Under the pieces are notes generated by a model. It was not told the origin of the DNA and searched no databases. It saw only the letters and a list, made by a program, of their open reading frames with translations. DNA of 40,105 bases from Spirochaetota bacterium (GTDB lineage Bacteria > Spirochaetota > Leptospiria > Turneriellales > Turneriellaceae): contig CAUJII010000172.1 in assembly GCA_963205035.1 (NCBI GenBank), forward strand, positions 1 through 40,105, in the 5' to 3' direction. Both the position numbers and the translations under genes were made by a program. Below, in pieces: positions 6,554 to 14,777 of the stretch. Numbering within the stretch: position 1 is the first letter of the stretch; the number at the start of each line of letters is the position of its first letter.

Positions 6554-6655
6554 TGAGTTTATTAAAATCTGAATGTACCAGAAATCCAAATTTTGATTGA
6601 CGTTTCCAAATGGAGTTTGCATGAAGGTATCCGTCAAATTTGGCGTTGCAAGGTT

Positions 6656-8419
6656 ATGGAGTATGTTTTGAAACCAACTGCTTTTCTTATGCGTTTAATC
6701 TCTTGCGTGGCTCTTGCCTTGGGCCTCATCGTGTTGCCTCTACACGCGGCACCCAAGGTTGACGGCATGTCGGTTCCCACACTTTCTGCGGCGTCTGCGC
6801 TCAACACTCCTTTAGGCGTGCGCTCCTATGGCATGGGTATGGCACAAACTGGTAACGCGAACGATCTTTCCGCTCTTTACTATAACCCCGCAGCGCTTGC
6901 CGATATGAACTACGTTGAGTATGCACTGTCTTACCATAGTTCTGCAAACGACGTGTCGGGAAATAGCTTTCTCATGTCGATTCCGTTACCCTATGGCAAC
7001 ATGGGTCTAAGCGGCGCTTTCAATTATGTGCAGAACAATGAGTACGTCCAAAACGGAGTAAATATAGTTCCCGACCGGAATAAATACTCCTACATTGCCG
7101 GCCTTTCTTACGGTGCACCGATCTTGCCACGGCTCTTAACAGGCGGCATGACAGTCAAATGGTTTGGCGCAAATTTTCTGGCATCGCCAGCAGTGACTTC
7201 CTATGAGCAGCAGCAAAAAGGACTTTTTATCGATTTAGCGCTCCGAAGTCTTTTTGATCCGGGGCTCTATTATGAATGGCTACACTGGTTACCGCGTTTT
7301 TCTGCGGGAGTTGCCGCGCGTAACCTGCACCCGCTGATGAAAATTCCTAACGAGGTGACGAGTGGGCAGAACCGCGAAGAATACAACGCTGGGTTTAGCA
7401 TGCACTTCCCTTACAAATTCATGCTGAACCTCGACTTGGTCAACAGCTTGAATTTGCCGACAATGTACCGCTTGGGGTTTGAATACTGGCCGGTGCACTT
7501 CTTAGCTTTGCGCGGTGGTATGACTTCTTCTAATTCCGGGTCTCGGTTCCAGTCGGTGCACTGGGGCATTGGCATAGGTGAAACAATCCAGAATTCCAAG
7601 CTTTCTTTTGAATACTCCGGTGCGAAAGAATATCTTGGAGGTTTCGGAGCGAATTTTGAGCGAGTCAACGAAACCTACCACCGCTTTGCATTCCACCAGT
7701 CGTTTGAGAGCATCGAAGTCGATAGCAAGGGACGCGTTCGGCCGATACGCTACACCGAACGCTACACACACCGCTACCGTTTTGCGAGTGAGCTCGCTCC
7801 GCGTGAAATTATTGCGGACTCAGTGACGAGCTTGAATGCAGAAGAGGCAAGCTATAATGCGGCGTTGAATGCGGTGGGCAACCAAACGGCATTAGACGTT
7901 CAAGAGCCGACTGAAGAACCTGCAGTACCGCCCGGCAAGAAACCACTCAAGACGCCTGCGCAAATTTTGCAACAGCAGCAACACATTGTGGGTAAACATA
8001 TTGTGGCGGTATATCCCGTGAGCGTCGAGCTCATTGCGGGCAGCCAGAAGAACTTTTCTCTCAAAGAAAAAATCCGTGGTAGTTATTTAGTTGAAGTAAA
8101 TCGCGGAGGTGCAGGACGCCTCATCAATTCAGCGAAGTTGACCGCGGCACCCTCTCAGGGTGAGAAAGAACTCGAAAGCGCGTATCTCAAAAGGCTTCAG
8201 AAGAGCTTGGGTGCCGATTTGATTGTGTTTACCAAACTCTATGTCGACGGCAACACGGGAGAGCTCCGCCTTGTGACGCTCTATTATCTGAAGAACGACA
8301 ACCAGATATCTGCACAGACCACGGTAAAGGGAAGCGATGCAAGAGAGGCCGAGTTCATGCAAAAAGTGACGGCAAAATTTGTGAGCGACCACAAAGCCTT
8401 GTTAGGGGAGCTTAAATAA
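6656..8419 (+). CDS. PorV/PorQ-family outer-membrane protein with extra C-terminal domain
   Basis: Exported protein of about 587 aa; the ATG at 6656 is chosen because the signal peptide starts there (core SCVALALGLIVLPLHA, cleavage near LHA-APK). The segment GVRSYGMGMAQTGNANDLSALYYNPAAL is the hallmark opening of PorV/PorQ/UPF0164 and FadL-like beta-barrels, found in Bacteroidetes and spirochaetes. Barrel-like alternating strands run to about residue 370. A Pro/Glu linker follows, then a ~130-residue domain with KSLGADLIVFTKLYVD, which recalls TolB-N/FlgO/CsgG-type folds. That fusion is unusual. First gene of a seven-gene operon; the next starts 1 nt after its stop. No clear ribosome site is seen, so an upstream start is possible. 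Confidence 0.75.
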   Translation: MEYVLKPTAFLMRLISCVALALGLIVLPLHAAPKVDGMSVPTLSAASALNTPLGVRSYGMGMAQTGNANDLSALYYNPAALADMNYVEYALSYHSSANDVSGNSFLMSIPLPYGNMGLSGAFNYVQNNEYVQNGVNIVPDRNKYSYIAGLSYGAPILPRLLTGGMTVKWFGANFLASPAVTSYEQQQKGLFIDLALRSLFDPGLYYEWLHWLPRFSAGVAARNLHPLMKIPNEVTSGQNREEYNAGFSMHFPYKFMLNLDLVNSLNLPTMYRLGFEYWPVHFLALRGGMTSSNSGSRFQSVHWGIGIGETIQNSKLSFEYSGAKEYLGGFGANFERVNETYHRFAFHQSFESIEVDSKGRVRPIRYTERYTHRYRFASELAPREIIADSVTSLNAEEASYNAALNAVGNQTALDVQEPTEEPAVPPGKKPLKTPAQILQQQQHIVGKHIVAVYPVSVELIAGSQKNFSLKEKIRGSYLVEVNRGGAGRLINSAKLTAAPSQGEKELESAYLKRLQKSLGADLIVFTKLYVDGNTGELRLVTLYYLKNDNQISAQTTVKGSDAREAEFMQKVTAKFVSDHKALLGELK

Positions 8420-8420
8420 A

Positions 8421-8927
8421 ATGGTCAAAAAAATTGCAAAATATGGAATTGTGCTCGTTCTTTCGTTGACGACGGTCTCTCTTTCTGCTGTCGAATTCGG
8501 TGGTGGCAAGATCGAGTATATGAATTCAAAGAACACCAGCTTTGCAGGTTTCGGACTTTTTACGTCGAACAAGCGCTTCGATGCAGAGGTCGAAGGTTTC
8601 TTCGCTCCTCGGCTTCTCGGAGAAGACGAACAATCGGCGACAACCTTGGGCGAAGATTACCGCGTCTTCTTTTTTGCCTTTTCGGCATACTTTCACTTCT
8701 TGCGCACCGACAAGATGAGTCTCTTTGCGGGCGGGGGAATCATGCCGTGGCTACCTCGCACCTATGCGTACCACCTTGCGGCGGGCATGGATTTTTTCAT
8801 CGGTGAAAATTGGCGGCTCTTTTATATGTTTCGTTATATGGACAATAACGCTGCGGAATACCGCTATCCAACGGGGATGTCGGTGAGCTTCGGAGTCAAA
8901 TATGCATTTCGGTTGTTGAATATATGA
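8421..8927 (+). CDS. Small outer-membrane beta-barrel protein, unknown function
   Basis: A 168-aa protein with a signal peptide (KKIAKYGIVLVLSLTTVSLSA, cleavage near SLSA-VEF). The remainder alternates aromatic/hydrophobic strands with short Gly/Asn turns. It ends FRLLNI after MSVSFGVKYA, consistent with a small (about 8-strand) barrel whose C-terminal strand is recognised by BamA. No family is recognised. It starts 1 nt after the PorV/PorQ-like gene, and its TGA overlaps the next start by 4 nt, so it is part of the same operon and probably the same envelope assembly. Confidence 0.75.
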   Translation: MVKKIAKYGIVLVLSLTTVSLSAVEFGGGKIEYMNSKNTSFAGFGLFTSNKRFDAEVEGFFAPRLLGEDEQSATTLGEDYRVFFFAFSAYFHFLRTDKMSLFAGGGIMPWLPRTYAYHLAAGMDFFIGENWRLFYMFRYMDNNAAEYRYPTGMSVSFGVKYAFRLLNI

Positions 8928-9523
8928 AAAAAATCAGCACATACATCCTTATTCTGGCGGTCGTCCTTTTGGCGGCGAATTGCCGGTCGCGTGGCCCCCT
9001 CGTTCAAAATCCGCGCGCAGGTACACCCGCAACCGAGTTCCACCACGAGAGCGCAAAATGGATCCCATGGTTTTACGCGAATAAGTCCTCTCGCGGCTTA
9101 GACCGCACGGACGACGCGTCTTTCTTAAATCAAGTGGGCGGCGGCGTGGGACTTCTCATGAATTCGGCACTCGATAAGCAATGGGATGGCCATAAGTTTT
9201 TCTATTATTATCTCGATTTGGATTACTCTCCCCAATATAATCCCGGCAAGACATACCCCGGCGACAAGGAGTGGATTCTTTCCAGCTACCCCGGTATCAT
9301 GTTTCGAACCTATACGCCCTTCTTCATGAAGATGCACTTAGGCATGGGGGCGAATTTACGTTTTGGCCAACACTACTACGACCGTTGGGGCATCTATGGC
9401 ATGATGGGGTTAGAGCTCTGGGGTTTAACCTCGAGCGTGATTTTTATAGGGCATCCTGGCCAAGCGAACTGGGAAACGGAATATAGGGCGGGGTATATGT
9501 GGACACCTGTGGAGTGGAGATAA
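8924..9523 (+). CDS. Lipoprotein with aromatic-rich body, unknown function
   Basis: A 199-aa protein with a lipoprotein signal peptide: ILILAVVLLAANC has a spirochaete-style lipobox (LAANC, Cys20) followed by RSRGP. The mature part is rich in Tyr, Trp and Gly and patterned as amphipathic strands (YYLDLDYSPQYNP, GIYGMMGLELWGLTSSVIFIG), so it may be a lipidated barrel or beta-sandwich. No family is recognised. Start overlaps the preceding stop by 4 nt and the next gene begins 1 nt after its stop. Confidence 0.75.
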   Translation: MKKISTYILILAVVLLAANCRSRGPLVQNPRAGTPATEFHHESAKWIPWFYANKSSRGLDRTDDASFLNQVGGGVGLLMNSALDKQWDGHKFFYYYLDLDYSPQYNPGKTYPGDKEWILSSYPGIMFRTYTPFFMKMHLGMGANLRFGQHYYDRWGIYGMMGLELWGLTSSVIFIGHPGQANWETEYRAGYMWTPVEWR

Positions 9524-9524
9524 C

Positions 9525-10292
9525 ATGAAGAATTTTTTTATTCCAACTTGTATATTGATGGCGCTGTTGAATGCTTCCATCGGTGCAGGCGAATATACCA
9601 ATAGCTTCAAGTTGCGCATCGACGAAGGCGATGCGGCGGGCGAGAGTTTCAAGAACGACCCAGTCGAGGCGTTCAACAATGCAGTCGAAGCCGCGATGAA
9701 AACCGGGCAAAGTTTAGGTGAGAGCGAACTCGTGAGCCGCAGCCAAACCAAAGACTTTGTTTTGCAAAGCAACTGGGTGAGAAAAGACGCCCACTTGCAA
9801 GTCACCGATTTGCAGGTGAAGAAATACCGCTTTTCACGTCCACCGGGCGAGCCGCTGCGTGTGAACATGGTCGTCGATATTCAGGCGGACTACGTCGACG
9901 TTCCAAAATTCATGGAAGATTATGAGAAAACGGTGACGGGTGCGGCGTACCGCTCGATGGCGGTGCCGGGTTGGGGCCAGCTCTACAACAGGCAATACAC
10001 GACGAGTATTCTCTACGGTGCGGCCTTCTGGACTTTCTATGTCATGTTTATTCAAGCTGCGAAATCGGCGGTGACGAGCGACGATCTGAGCACAGCGACA
10101 TTAAATTTTCAATTACCGGCGCTTATCTTGTGGAGCTTCAACGTTTCCGAGGCGGTGACCTCGCGCATTATGGGTCGCCAGGGGTTAGAAAACTTACGGC
10201 AGGCATACAGGCTGGACGCTAAATACTCTTACGAACCTCTCACCGAGCGGGGGTGGAAGTTTGACTTCATTTTGTTCGATTTTACTTTCTGA
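9525..10292 (+). CDS. GWGQLYN membrane protein A with FlgT/LPP20-like N-domain
   Basis: A 255-aa exported membrane protein. A short signal or anchor (FIPTCILMALLNASIGAG) is followed by a ~100-residue domain (FNNAVEAAMKTGQSLGESEL ... VNMVVDIQADYVDV) that resembles the alpha/beta LPP20/FlgT-N type fold. Next come MAVPGWGQLYNRQYTTSILYG and two or three hydrophobic segments, the DUF5683-like signature of small membrane proteins. It is paralogous in layout to the next gene (see 10300-11178). The function of DUF5683-type proteins is unknown. ATG is 1 nt after the preceding stop. Confidence 0.75.
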   Translation: MKNFFIPTCILMALLNASIGAGEYTNSFKLRIDEGDAAGESFKNDPVEAFNNAVEAAMKTGQSLGESELVSRSQTKDFVLQSNWVRKDAHLQVTDLQVKKYRFSRPPGEPLRVNMVVDIQADYVDVPKFMEDYEKTVTGAAYRSMAVPGWGQLYNRQYTTSILYGAAFWTFYVMFIQAAKSAVTSDDLSTATLNFQLPALILWSFNVSEAVTSRIMGRQGLENLRQAYRLDAKYSYEPLTERGWKFDFILFDFTF

Positions 10293-10299
10293 GGCAGCT

Positions 10300-11178
10300 A
10301 TGGAAATAACACAAAAAAATAGACTTAGCTCCGCTCTCTTGACAGCCGCTCTAATCTTCAGTTCAGGTGGGCTTTATTCTGCGCCTACAAAAGGTGATTT
10401 AGGTCTGGATAAAGAATTTTATTCGACGCAAAAAGAAGTGCGCGTGCGCGACGCGATCGGTAAGGGACGCTCGAAAGAAATCGCCATCCAGAATGCACGC
10501 ATCGACGCACACCGCAAAGCGCTCGAGCGTTCGGTTTCGAGTTTTCGTCACATGATGGTCGAGACGAAAGACTTTGTCGTCACCAATGAACAGCTCATCG
10601 CCGATGTGAATGCAAAGGTCATCGACGAAGCGCGGTGCAGCGAGCCAAAGTGGGATCACAACGGCATGGATTTCTCGCCTTTCTTCGTGGCAATTATGGA
10701 CTGCCGCGTTACTGTGAGCTTTTTTGACCTCGATTATTTCACTACCGAGATCATGAAGACTGCCGAAGGAGCTTGCATCCGTTCGATTGTACTTTCTGGC
10801 TGGGGCCAGCTCTACAATAAGAACTACATCTCGAGTGCGGCGTTGGCGCTCGTGACTTATGGATCTATCGGTTATGGATATTCTCGGGAAACGAAAGTCT
10901 CTTCTGCACGCGATGCTTACAAAAGTGCGACAAATCCCACCGATGCGGAGCAAAAATACAAAGAGATGCGAAACCACCAAGAGGTTGCGCGCACAATGTA
11001 TGTGATTGGTGCTCTGACGTGGGCCTACTCGGTCTGGGAAGCTTTCGAGGACCGCGAACGTGCAGACGACGTTCTCTATCAAGTCCACCAAAAATACTTT
11101 GCAGGGAAGCTGAACTACAAGCCTGAAATTTCATTCTTTCAACGCTTTATGATGCAAAATACGAGGCCAAAATGGTAA
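10300..11178 (+). CDS. GWGQLYN membrane protein B with FlgT/LPP20-like N-domain
   Basis: A 292-aa protein. ATG at 10300 is preferred over the in-frame upstream start at 10261, because GAGG overlapping the previous stop lies 8 nt before it and a signal peptide (ALLTAALIFSSGGLYSA) follows. Residues ~30-150 contain GKGRSKEIAIQNARIDAHRKALERSV and VETKDFVVTNEQL, a strong match in pattern to LPP20/FlgT-N domains (GxGxS.E.A...A..DA). Then SIVLSGWGQLYNKNYISSAAL and two hydrophobic segments, as in protein A. Two adjacent genes with the same two-domain layout indicate duplication and possibly a heteromer. It overlaps the next gene by 7 nt. Confidence 0.78.
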   Translation: MEITQKNRLSSALLTAALIFSSGGLYSAPTKGDLGLDKEFYSTQKEVRVRDAIGKGRSKEIAIQNARIDAHRKALERSVSSFRHMMVETKDFVVTNEQLIADVNAKVIDEARCSEPKWDHNGMDFSPFFVAIMDCRVTVSFFDLDYFTTEIMKTAEGACIRSIVLSGWGQLYNKNYISSAALALVTYGSIGYGYSRETKVSSARDAYKSATNPTDAEQKYKEMRNHQEVARTMYVIGALTWAYSVWEAFEDRERADDVLYQVHQKYFAGKLNYKPEISFFQRFMMQNTRPKW

Positions 11179-11654
11179 AACGGAGCGTACTTATTTCCAC
11201 TTTATTGCTGCTTTTCTTGGGGCGCTGCGCGATGACTGAGATGCCTATGCCGCATGATAATCCGCTCGATAGAATTTATGACAGCGGCGATTATCGCATG
11301 GTTCTTACAGGTACGATCGTGTCCTTAACCGAGAGCCAACTCAACTGGAGTGGTATCTTTCGAGTAGAGAAGGGCGAGGTCGACGTCCGAGACGTACAAA
11401 TGAATGGTAGCGCAGTTATTTATCGGAGTGCTGCGGAACCATCAGCGGCTGATCTCGATGCAGTCAAAAAAGCGCAGTCTCTTTCTGGCGCTTTCTCGGC
11501 TGTCGGCGGTTGCAGCGTTGGTCCCAAGGACGAAAGTTATGCAGGAGCGTGCGCTGTGACCAGTACCCCCAAAGGCTATTTTATCCTAAAATTTCCTTAT
11601 CGGGATAGTAGTAAATCGGGCACGCTCTACTCCAACTTTGTGGAGATACAATGA
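11172..11654 (+). CDS. Small lipoprotein of unknown function
   Basis: A 160-aa protein with a lipoprotein signal VLISTLLLLFLGRC (lipobox FLGRC, Cys near 19; Arg at -1 is unusual outside spirochaetes). The mature part is a compact domain with two Cys near its C-terminal third (GGCSVG and GACAVT) that could form a disulphide, ending in strand-rich sequence YFILKFPYRD. No family is recognised. It overlaps the upstream gene by 7 nt and the downstream gene by 4 nt. Confidence 0.72.
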   Translation: MVKRSVLISTLLLLFLGRCAMTEMPMPHDNPLDRIYDSGDYRMVLTGTIVSLTESQLNWSGIFRVEKGEVDVRDVQMNGSAVIYRSAAEPSAADLDAVKKAQSLSGAFSAVGGCSVGPKDESYAGACAVTSTPKGYFILKFPYRDSSKSGTLYSNFVEIQ

Positions 11655-12901
11655 AAGCCATTTATTTACCCTTAGCCTTTTTCATCAGTCTTTTTATGGT
11701 GACAGGGGTGTCTTCCCAAAGAAGGAAAGCTCCACCGAAGCGTGCGGCAAAACCAGCCGCGCAGAAAGTGCCGCCGAAAGTGACCCCCAAGCCTCAAGAG
11801 ACGAAGCTGGGTAAAGAAGAGCGCGAACTTGCAGCGCCGCCGAAACCGACTTCTGTCAAGCTACCCGATGCCGAAAGACAACACGAGGACATGAGCAAGA
11901 ACCCGTTGCGCGGGACTTTCGACATGACGTTTTCTTACGGCTACTATAACTTCCTCACGCGGACCGAGAACAAGAGCGCGAACGCTTCAAGAGAGCTTTC
12001 TCTGCCATGGGATGGCACGGGACTTTTTGGAATGGATTTGGCGTTTAGGCTGGGGCACGATAAGGAAGACGAGTACGACAGCGGCAGCGGTTTCCATTAC
12101 TATCGCTCGAACCGTGGTATTTTCACCGATTTTGAATTAGGCTTCAAAACGCAGGCCGTCGACCCCGTGCGCTCGCGATTTAACTTGAAGACGAATGTGA
12201 ATGGAGTTTCGAGCGATATTCCAGTCGCGTTAGGCAGCAATGGCGGCACGGACTTAGCTCCCGTTTTGGTAGGCGACGAGAACTTGACGCAAGCGGGAAT
12301 TTCGAGTGCGTTACGCCAAAAGGTGGGAGGCTCTGCGTTTGAAGGCACGATGGTTTATGCGAATACATACTATCACCTCACACCGCTCAACATGCTCATG
12401 AACTGGGGGCATGCATTCCGGTGGTTTGACGCATCGCTCGGGCCGAGTTTGCGCGTGTGGTACTACCGCGATTATTCCGATCCCGTGCGAATTACGAGCA
12501 AGAATGACGACTGGACGCGGGCGACTTTCATGATTGTCTACCGCCAGTATATCCAGTTCCATCCGATGGTGCGCTTGAGCACGCGCTTCTATTTTCCGGC
12601 GCTCAGTTATTTTGGTGAGTTAGCGCGCTCGTCGAATTTCAACGAGAAAGAGTACATTCTGAACACCTCGCTTGACTTCTATCTTTTCCGTGCGTCGAGT
12701 GTCGGTCTCATTGCAAGTTTTGGCTATGAAGGACACTGGTGGTATGCGAACCCTTATAGCTCCGATCGTTTCGTCAAGACCGGCTTCAAAGAAGATGCAG
12801 GTGCAACCGACGCAAATTATGCGGGGTATGAGCAGACATCGAGATCTTCATACGAAGGTTTTTTTGCGCTGACGTTACAATTCCATTTCGGCGGCAAGTA
12901 G
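11651..12901 (+). CDS. Outer-membrane beta-barrel with Pro/Lys/Ala-rich N-terminal linker
   Basis: A 416-aa exported protein. Signal peptide AIYLPLAFFISLFMVTGVSS is followed by ~55 residues rich in Lys, Pro and Ala (KAPPKRAAKPAAQKVPPKV...), a probable flexible periplasmic or peptidoglycan-spanning linker. From about residue 85 onward come alternating aromatic strands (FDMTFSYGYYNFL, FTDFELGFKT, FFALTLQFHFGG) typical of a barrel of 12 or more strands. No family is named. It is the last gene of the envelope operon and ends 5 nt from a convergent gene, so transcription must stop in that very short gap or run antisense. Confidence 0.75.
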   Translation: MKAIYLPLAFFISLFMVTGVSSQRRKAPPKRAAKPAAQKVPPKVTPKPQETKLGKEERELAAPPKPTSVKLPDAERQHEDMSKNPLRGTFDMTFSYGYYNFLTRTENKSANASRELSLPWDGTGLFGMDLAFRLGHDKEDEYDSGSGFHYYRSNRGIFTDFELGFKTQAVDPVRSRFNLKTNVNGVSSDIPVALGSNGGTDLAPVLVGDENLTQAGISSALRQKVGGSAFEGTMVYANTYYHLTPLNMLMNWGHAFRWFDASLGPSLRVWYYRDYSDPVRITSKNDDWTRATFMIVYRQYIQFHPMVRLSTRFYFPALSYFGELARSSNFNEKEYILNTSLDFYLFRASSVGLIASFGYEGHWWYANPYSSDRFVKTGFKEDAGATDANYAGYEQTSRSSYEGFFALTLQFHFGGK

Positions 12902-12906
12902 GCGCA

Positions 12907-13575
12907 TTATGGGCGTCGCGATAGATACGCATCGTAAAGAAAAAGAAAATTACGCGGGTGGTTTGAAACTTTCAGTTCAATTGAAACCCAACCTTCTGCA
13001 TCGCGAATGTGCGGAATATCAATTTTGACGGGTGACGCCGCAAGAGACTTTCCGCCTTGTCGAATCGTTTCATAGAATTCGCCGTCAATCCACACTTCGC
13101 ATTCTAAGAGATTGTTATAGGGTAGAGTTTTTTGGTTCTCGTGCCGGTTTCTGAGAGCCGCGATATCGAGATTGAGAGTCCACCCGTTTGCAAATGCGCT
13201 CCCTTTTTCGGTTATCGGACGGCGCAGCTTAAACGTAATCCCCGGAGAACTCAAAACAGCGGCGCGGTGGTAGAGAAGCCCCGCTCCGGGAGAATCTGAA
13301 GAGACTGCCAACCCCTGCGCACTCACCCAACGGGCCAGTTTTTCCTCCGACCAAATTTCATACGAACCACTCATTCGAGTCTTGTAATTCTCGCTCCACG
13401 GGGGGAACGCCAATGTTTCTGCGGGTATTGGGTTGAGAGAGGGATCCTGTGAAAGTGTTTGGGAATAGCTCATGTTAGACCTTTCGCTGGCAGTTGGCGT
13501 ATTCTCTTGAGTAAAAAGAGGCTGTGCTGCGAGAGAGAATAAGAGAAAGCCTATGCCACGGGAGAAATTCCGCAT
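12907..13575 (-). CDS. Exported beta-sandwich-like protein, unknown function
   Basis: A 222-aa protein with an N-terminal signal (GIGFLLFSLAAQPLFTQ). The mature region contains WTLNLDIAALRN, CEVWIDGEFYETI and VSIELKVSNHPRNFLFLYDAYL. This arrangement of long strands resembles flagellar-sheath FlaA or carbohydrate-binding jelly-roll proteins of spirochaetes. FlaA-type identity is only a suggestion: the protein is shorter and I cannot confirm a family. It follows ychF by 18 nt on the same strand, but a functional link is not obvious. Confidence 0.68.
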   Translation of the reverse strand: MRNFSRGIGFLLFSLAAQPLFTQENTPTASERSNMSYSQTLSQDPSLNPIPAETLAFPPWSENYKTRMSGSYEIWSEEKLARWVSAQGLAVSSDSPGAGLLYHRAAVLSSPGITFKLRRPITEKGSAFANGWTLNLDIAALRNRHENQKTLPYNNLLECEVWIDGEFYETIRQGGKSLAASPVKIDIPHIRDAEGWVSIELKVSNHPRNFLFLYDAYLSRRP

Positions 13576-13593
13576 GGTTTATTATCGGCTAAT

Positions 13594-14697
13594 TTAGACG
13601 TTGAAGCGAAAGTAAACTACATCCCCGTCTTGCATTGTGTATTCTTTTCCTTCAAGCCGCATCTTACCCGCCTCTTGCGCCTTCTTCTGCGTGCCAAATT
13701 CTTTCACGGCAGTGAACGGAGTGACTTCTGCGCGTATAAAGCCTCTTTCAATATCGCTATGGATGGTCCCGGCGGCTTGCGGCGCGAGTGAGCCGCTGGT
13801 GATATTCCATGCGCGCACTTCTTGTTCCCCTGCGGTGAAAAAAGTGATGTAGCCCAAAAGTGTGTAAGCCTCGCGGATAACACGGTTGAGCCCCGGCTCT
13901 TTGAGACCTAAGTCGGCTAAGAATTCTTTTTCTTCGTCAGGGCTCAGTTGCCCTATTTCTGATTCTATTTTTCCAGAAAGCGCAATCGCCTGCGCACCTC
14001 GGTCTTTCGCGACTCGCTGTAGTTCCCGAAATTCTGGGGAATTTTCCGGTTGAGCTAAGAGGCTTTCATCGATATTACCGATAAAGAGCACAGGCTTGAG
14101 GCTTAAGAGCGCAAGGTCTTTAATCAGATTTTTTTCATCGGTGCTGAGATTCGCTTGGCTCGCAGGCTTTCCCTCTTTCAGCAGAGCAAAAACACGTTCG
14201 AGAACTTCGGATATTTCGAGAGCTTCTTTATCGCCACTTTTTTTCTTTTTATTCAAATTTTGTAAGCGTTTGTCGACTTGATCGAGGTCGGACAAGATGA
14301 GTTCGAGTTCGATAATCTCTACATCTTGCTGAGGAGACACTTTCCCAGAAACGTGCGTAACATTTTCGTCTTGAAAGCATCGAACGACGTGTAGAATGGC
14401 GTTCACCTTGCGGATGTGATCTAAGAATTTGTTTCCTAACCCCTCACCTTGCGACGCGCCTTTGACAAGACCTGCAATGTCGACGAACTCCACCGCAACG
14501 GGGACGCTACTTTTTGGTTTAACGATGTCGACCAAGAAATCAAAGCGTGGGTCAGGCACGGCAACGACGCCGACGTTGGGGTCGATTGTGCAAAAAGGAT
14601 AGTTTTGTGCTTCTGCGCTGTGCGATTTTGTGAGCGCATTAAAGATGGTGGATTTACCCACGTTGGGCAGTCCGACGATTCCGCATTGTAAAGGCAT
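13594..14697 (-). CDS. ychF: Ribosome-binding ATPase YchF (Obg family, OLA1-like)
   Basis: A 367-aa cytosolic P-loop ATPase of the Obg branch, normal family length (~363). Visible motifs are GIVGLPNVGKST (P-loop, 6-17), DIAGLVKGASQGEGLGNKF (G3 region), the altered G4 motif FIGNIDES (NxxE instead of NKxD, which gives ATP preference) and the C-terminal TGS domain with TFFTAGEQEVRAWNI and GFIRAEV. Known members bind ribosomes and affect stress responses. It is transcribed divergently from the lipoprotein at 14778 and is followed by the exported protein at 12907-13575. Confidence 0.97.
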   Translation of the reverse strand: MPLQCGIVGLPNVGKSTIFNALTKSHSAEAQNYPFCTIDPNVGVVAVPDPRFDFLVDIVKPKSSVPVAVEFVDIAGLVKGASQGEGLGNKFLDHIRKVNAILHVVRCFQDENVTHVSGKVSPQQDVEIIELELILSDLDQVDKRLQNLNKKKKSGDKEALEISEVLERVFALLKEGKPASQANLSTDEKNLIKDLALLSLKPVLFIGNIDESLLAQPENSPEFRELQRVAKDRGAQAIALSGKIESEIGQLSPDEEKEFLADLGLKEPGLNRVIREAYTLLGYITFFTAGEQEVRAWNITSGSLAPQAAGTIHSDIERGFIRAEVTPFTAVKEFGTQKKAQEAGKMRLEGKEYTMQDGDVVYFRFNV

Positions 14698-14777
14698 CGG
14701 TCAGTGTCTTTTCGCGAGACATGCCCTCATCTGTATTTACGTTTGCGCTCTCATTCGACAATTAGCTTTGGTCTTCC

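Noticed and set aside
10399..11091. 230-residue minus-strand frame
   Set aside because: It lies wholly opposite the exported GWGQLYN protein B, which has a signal peptide, a domain pattern and a fit in the operon. The minus frame has no such support.
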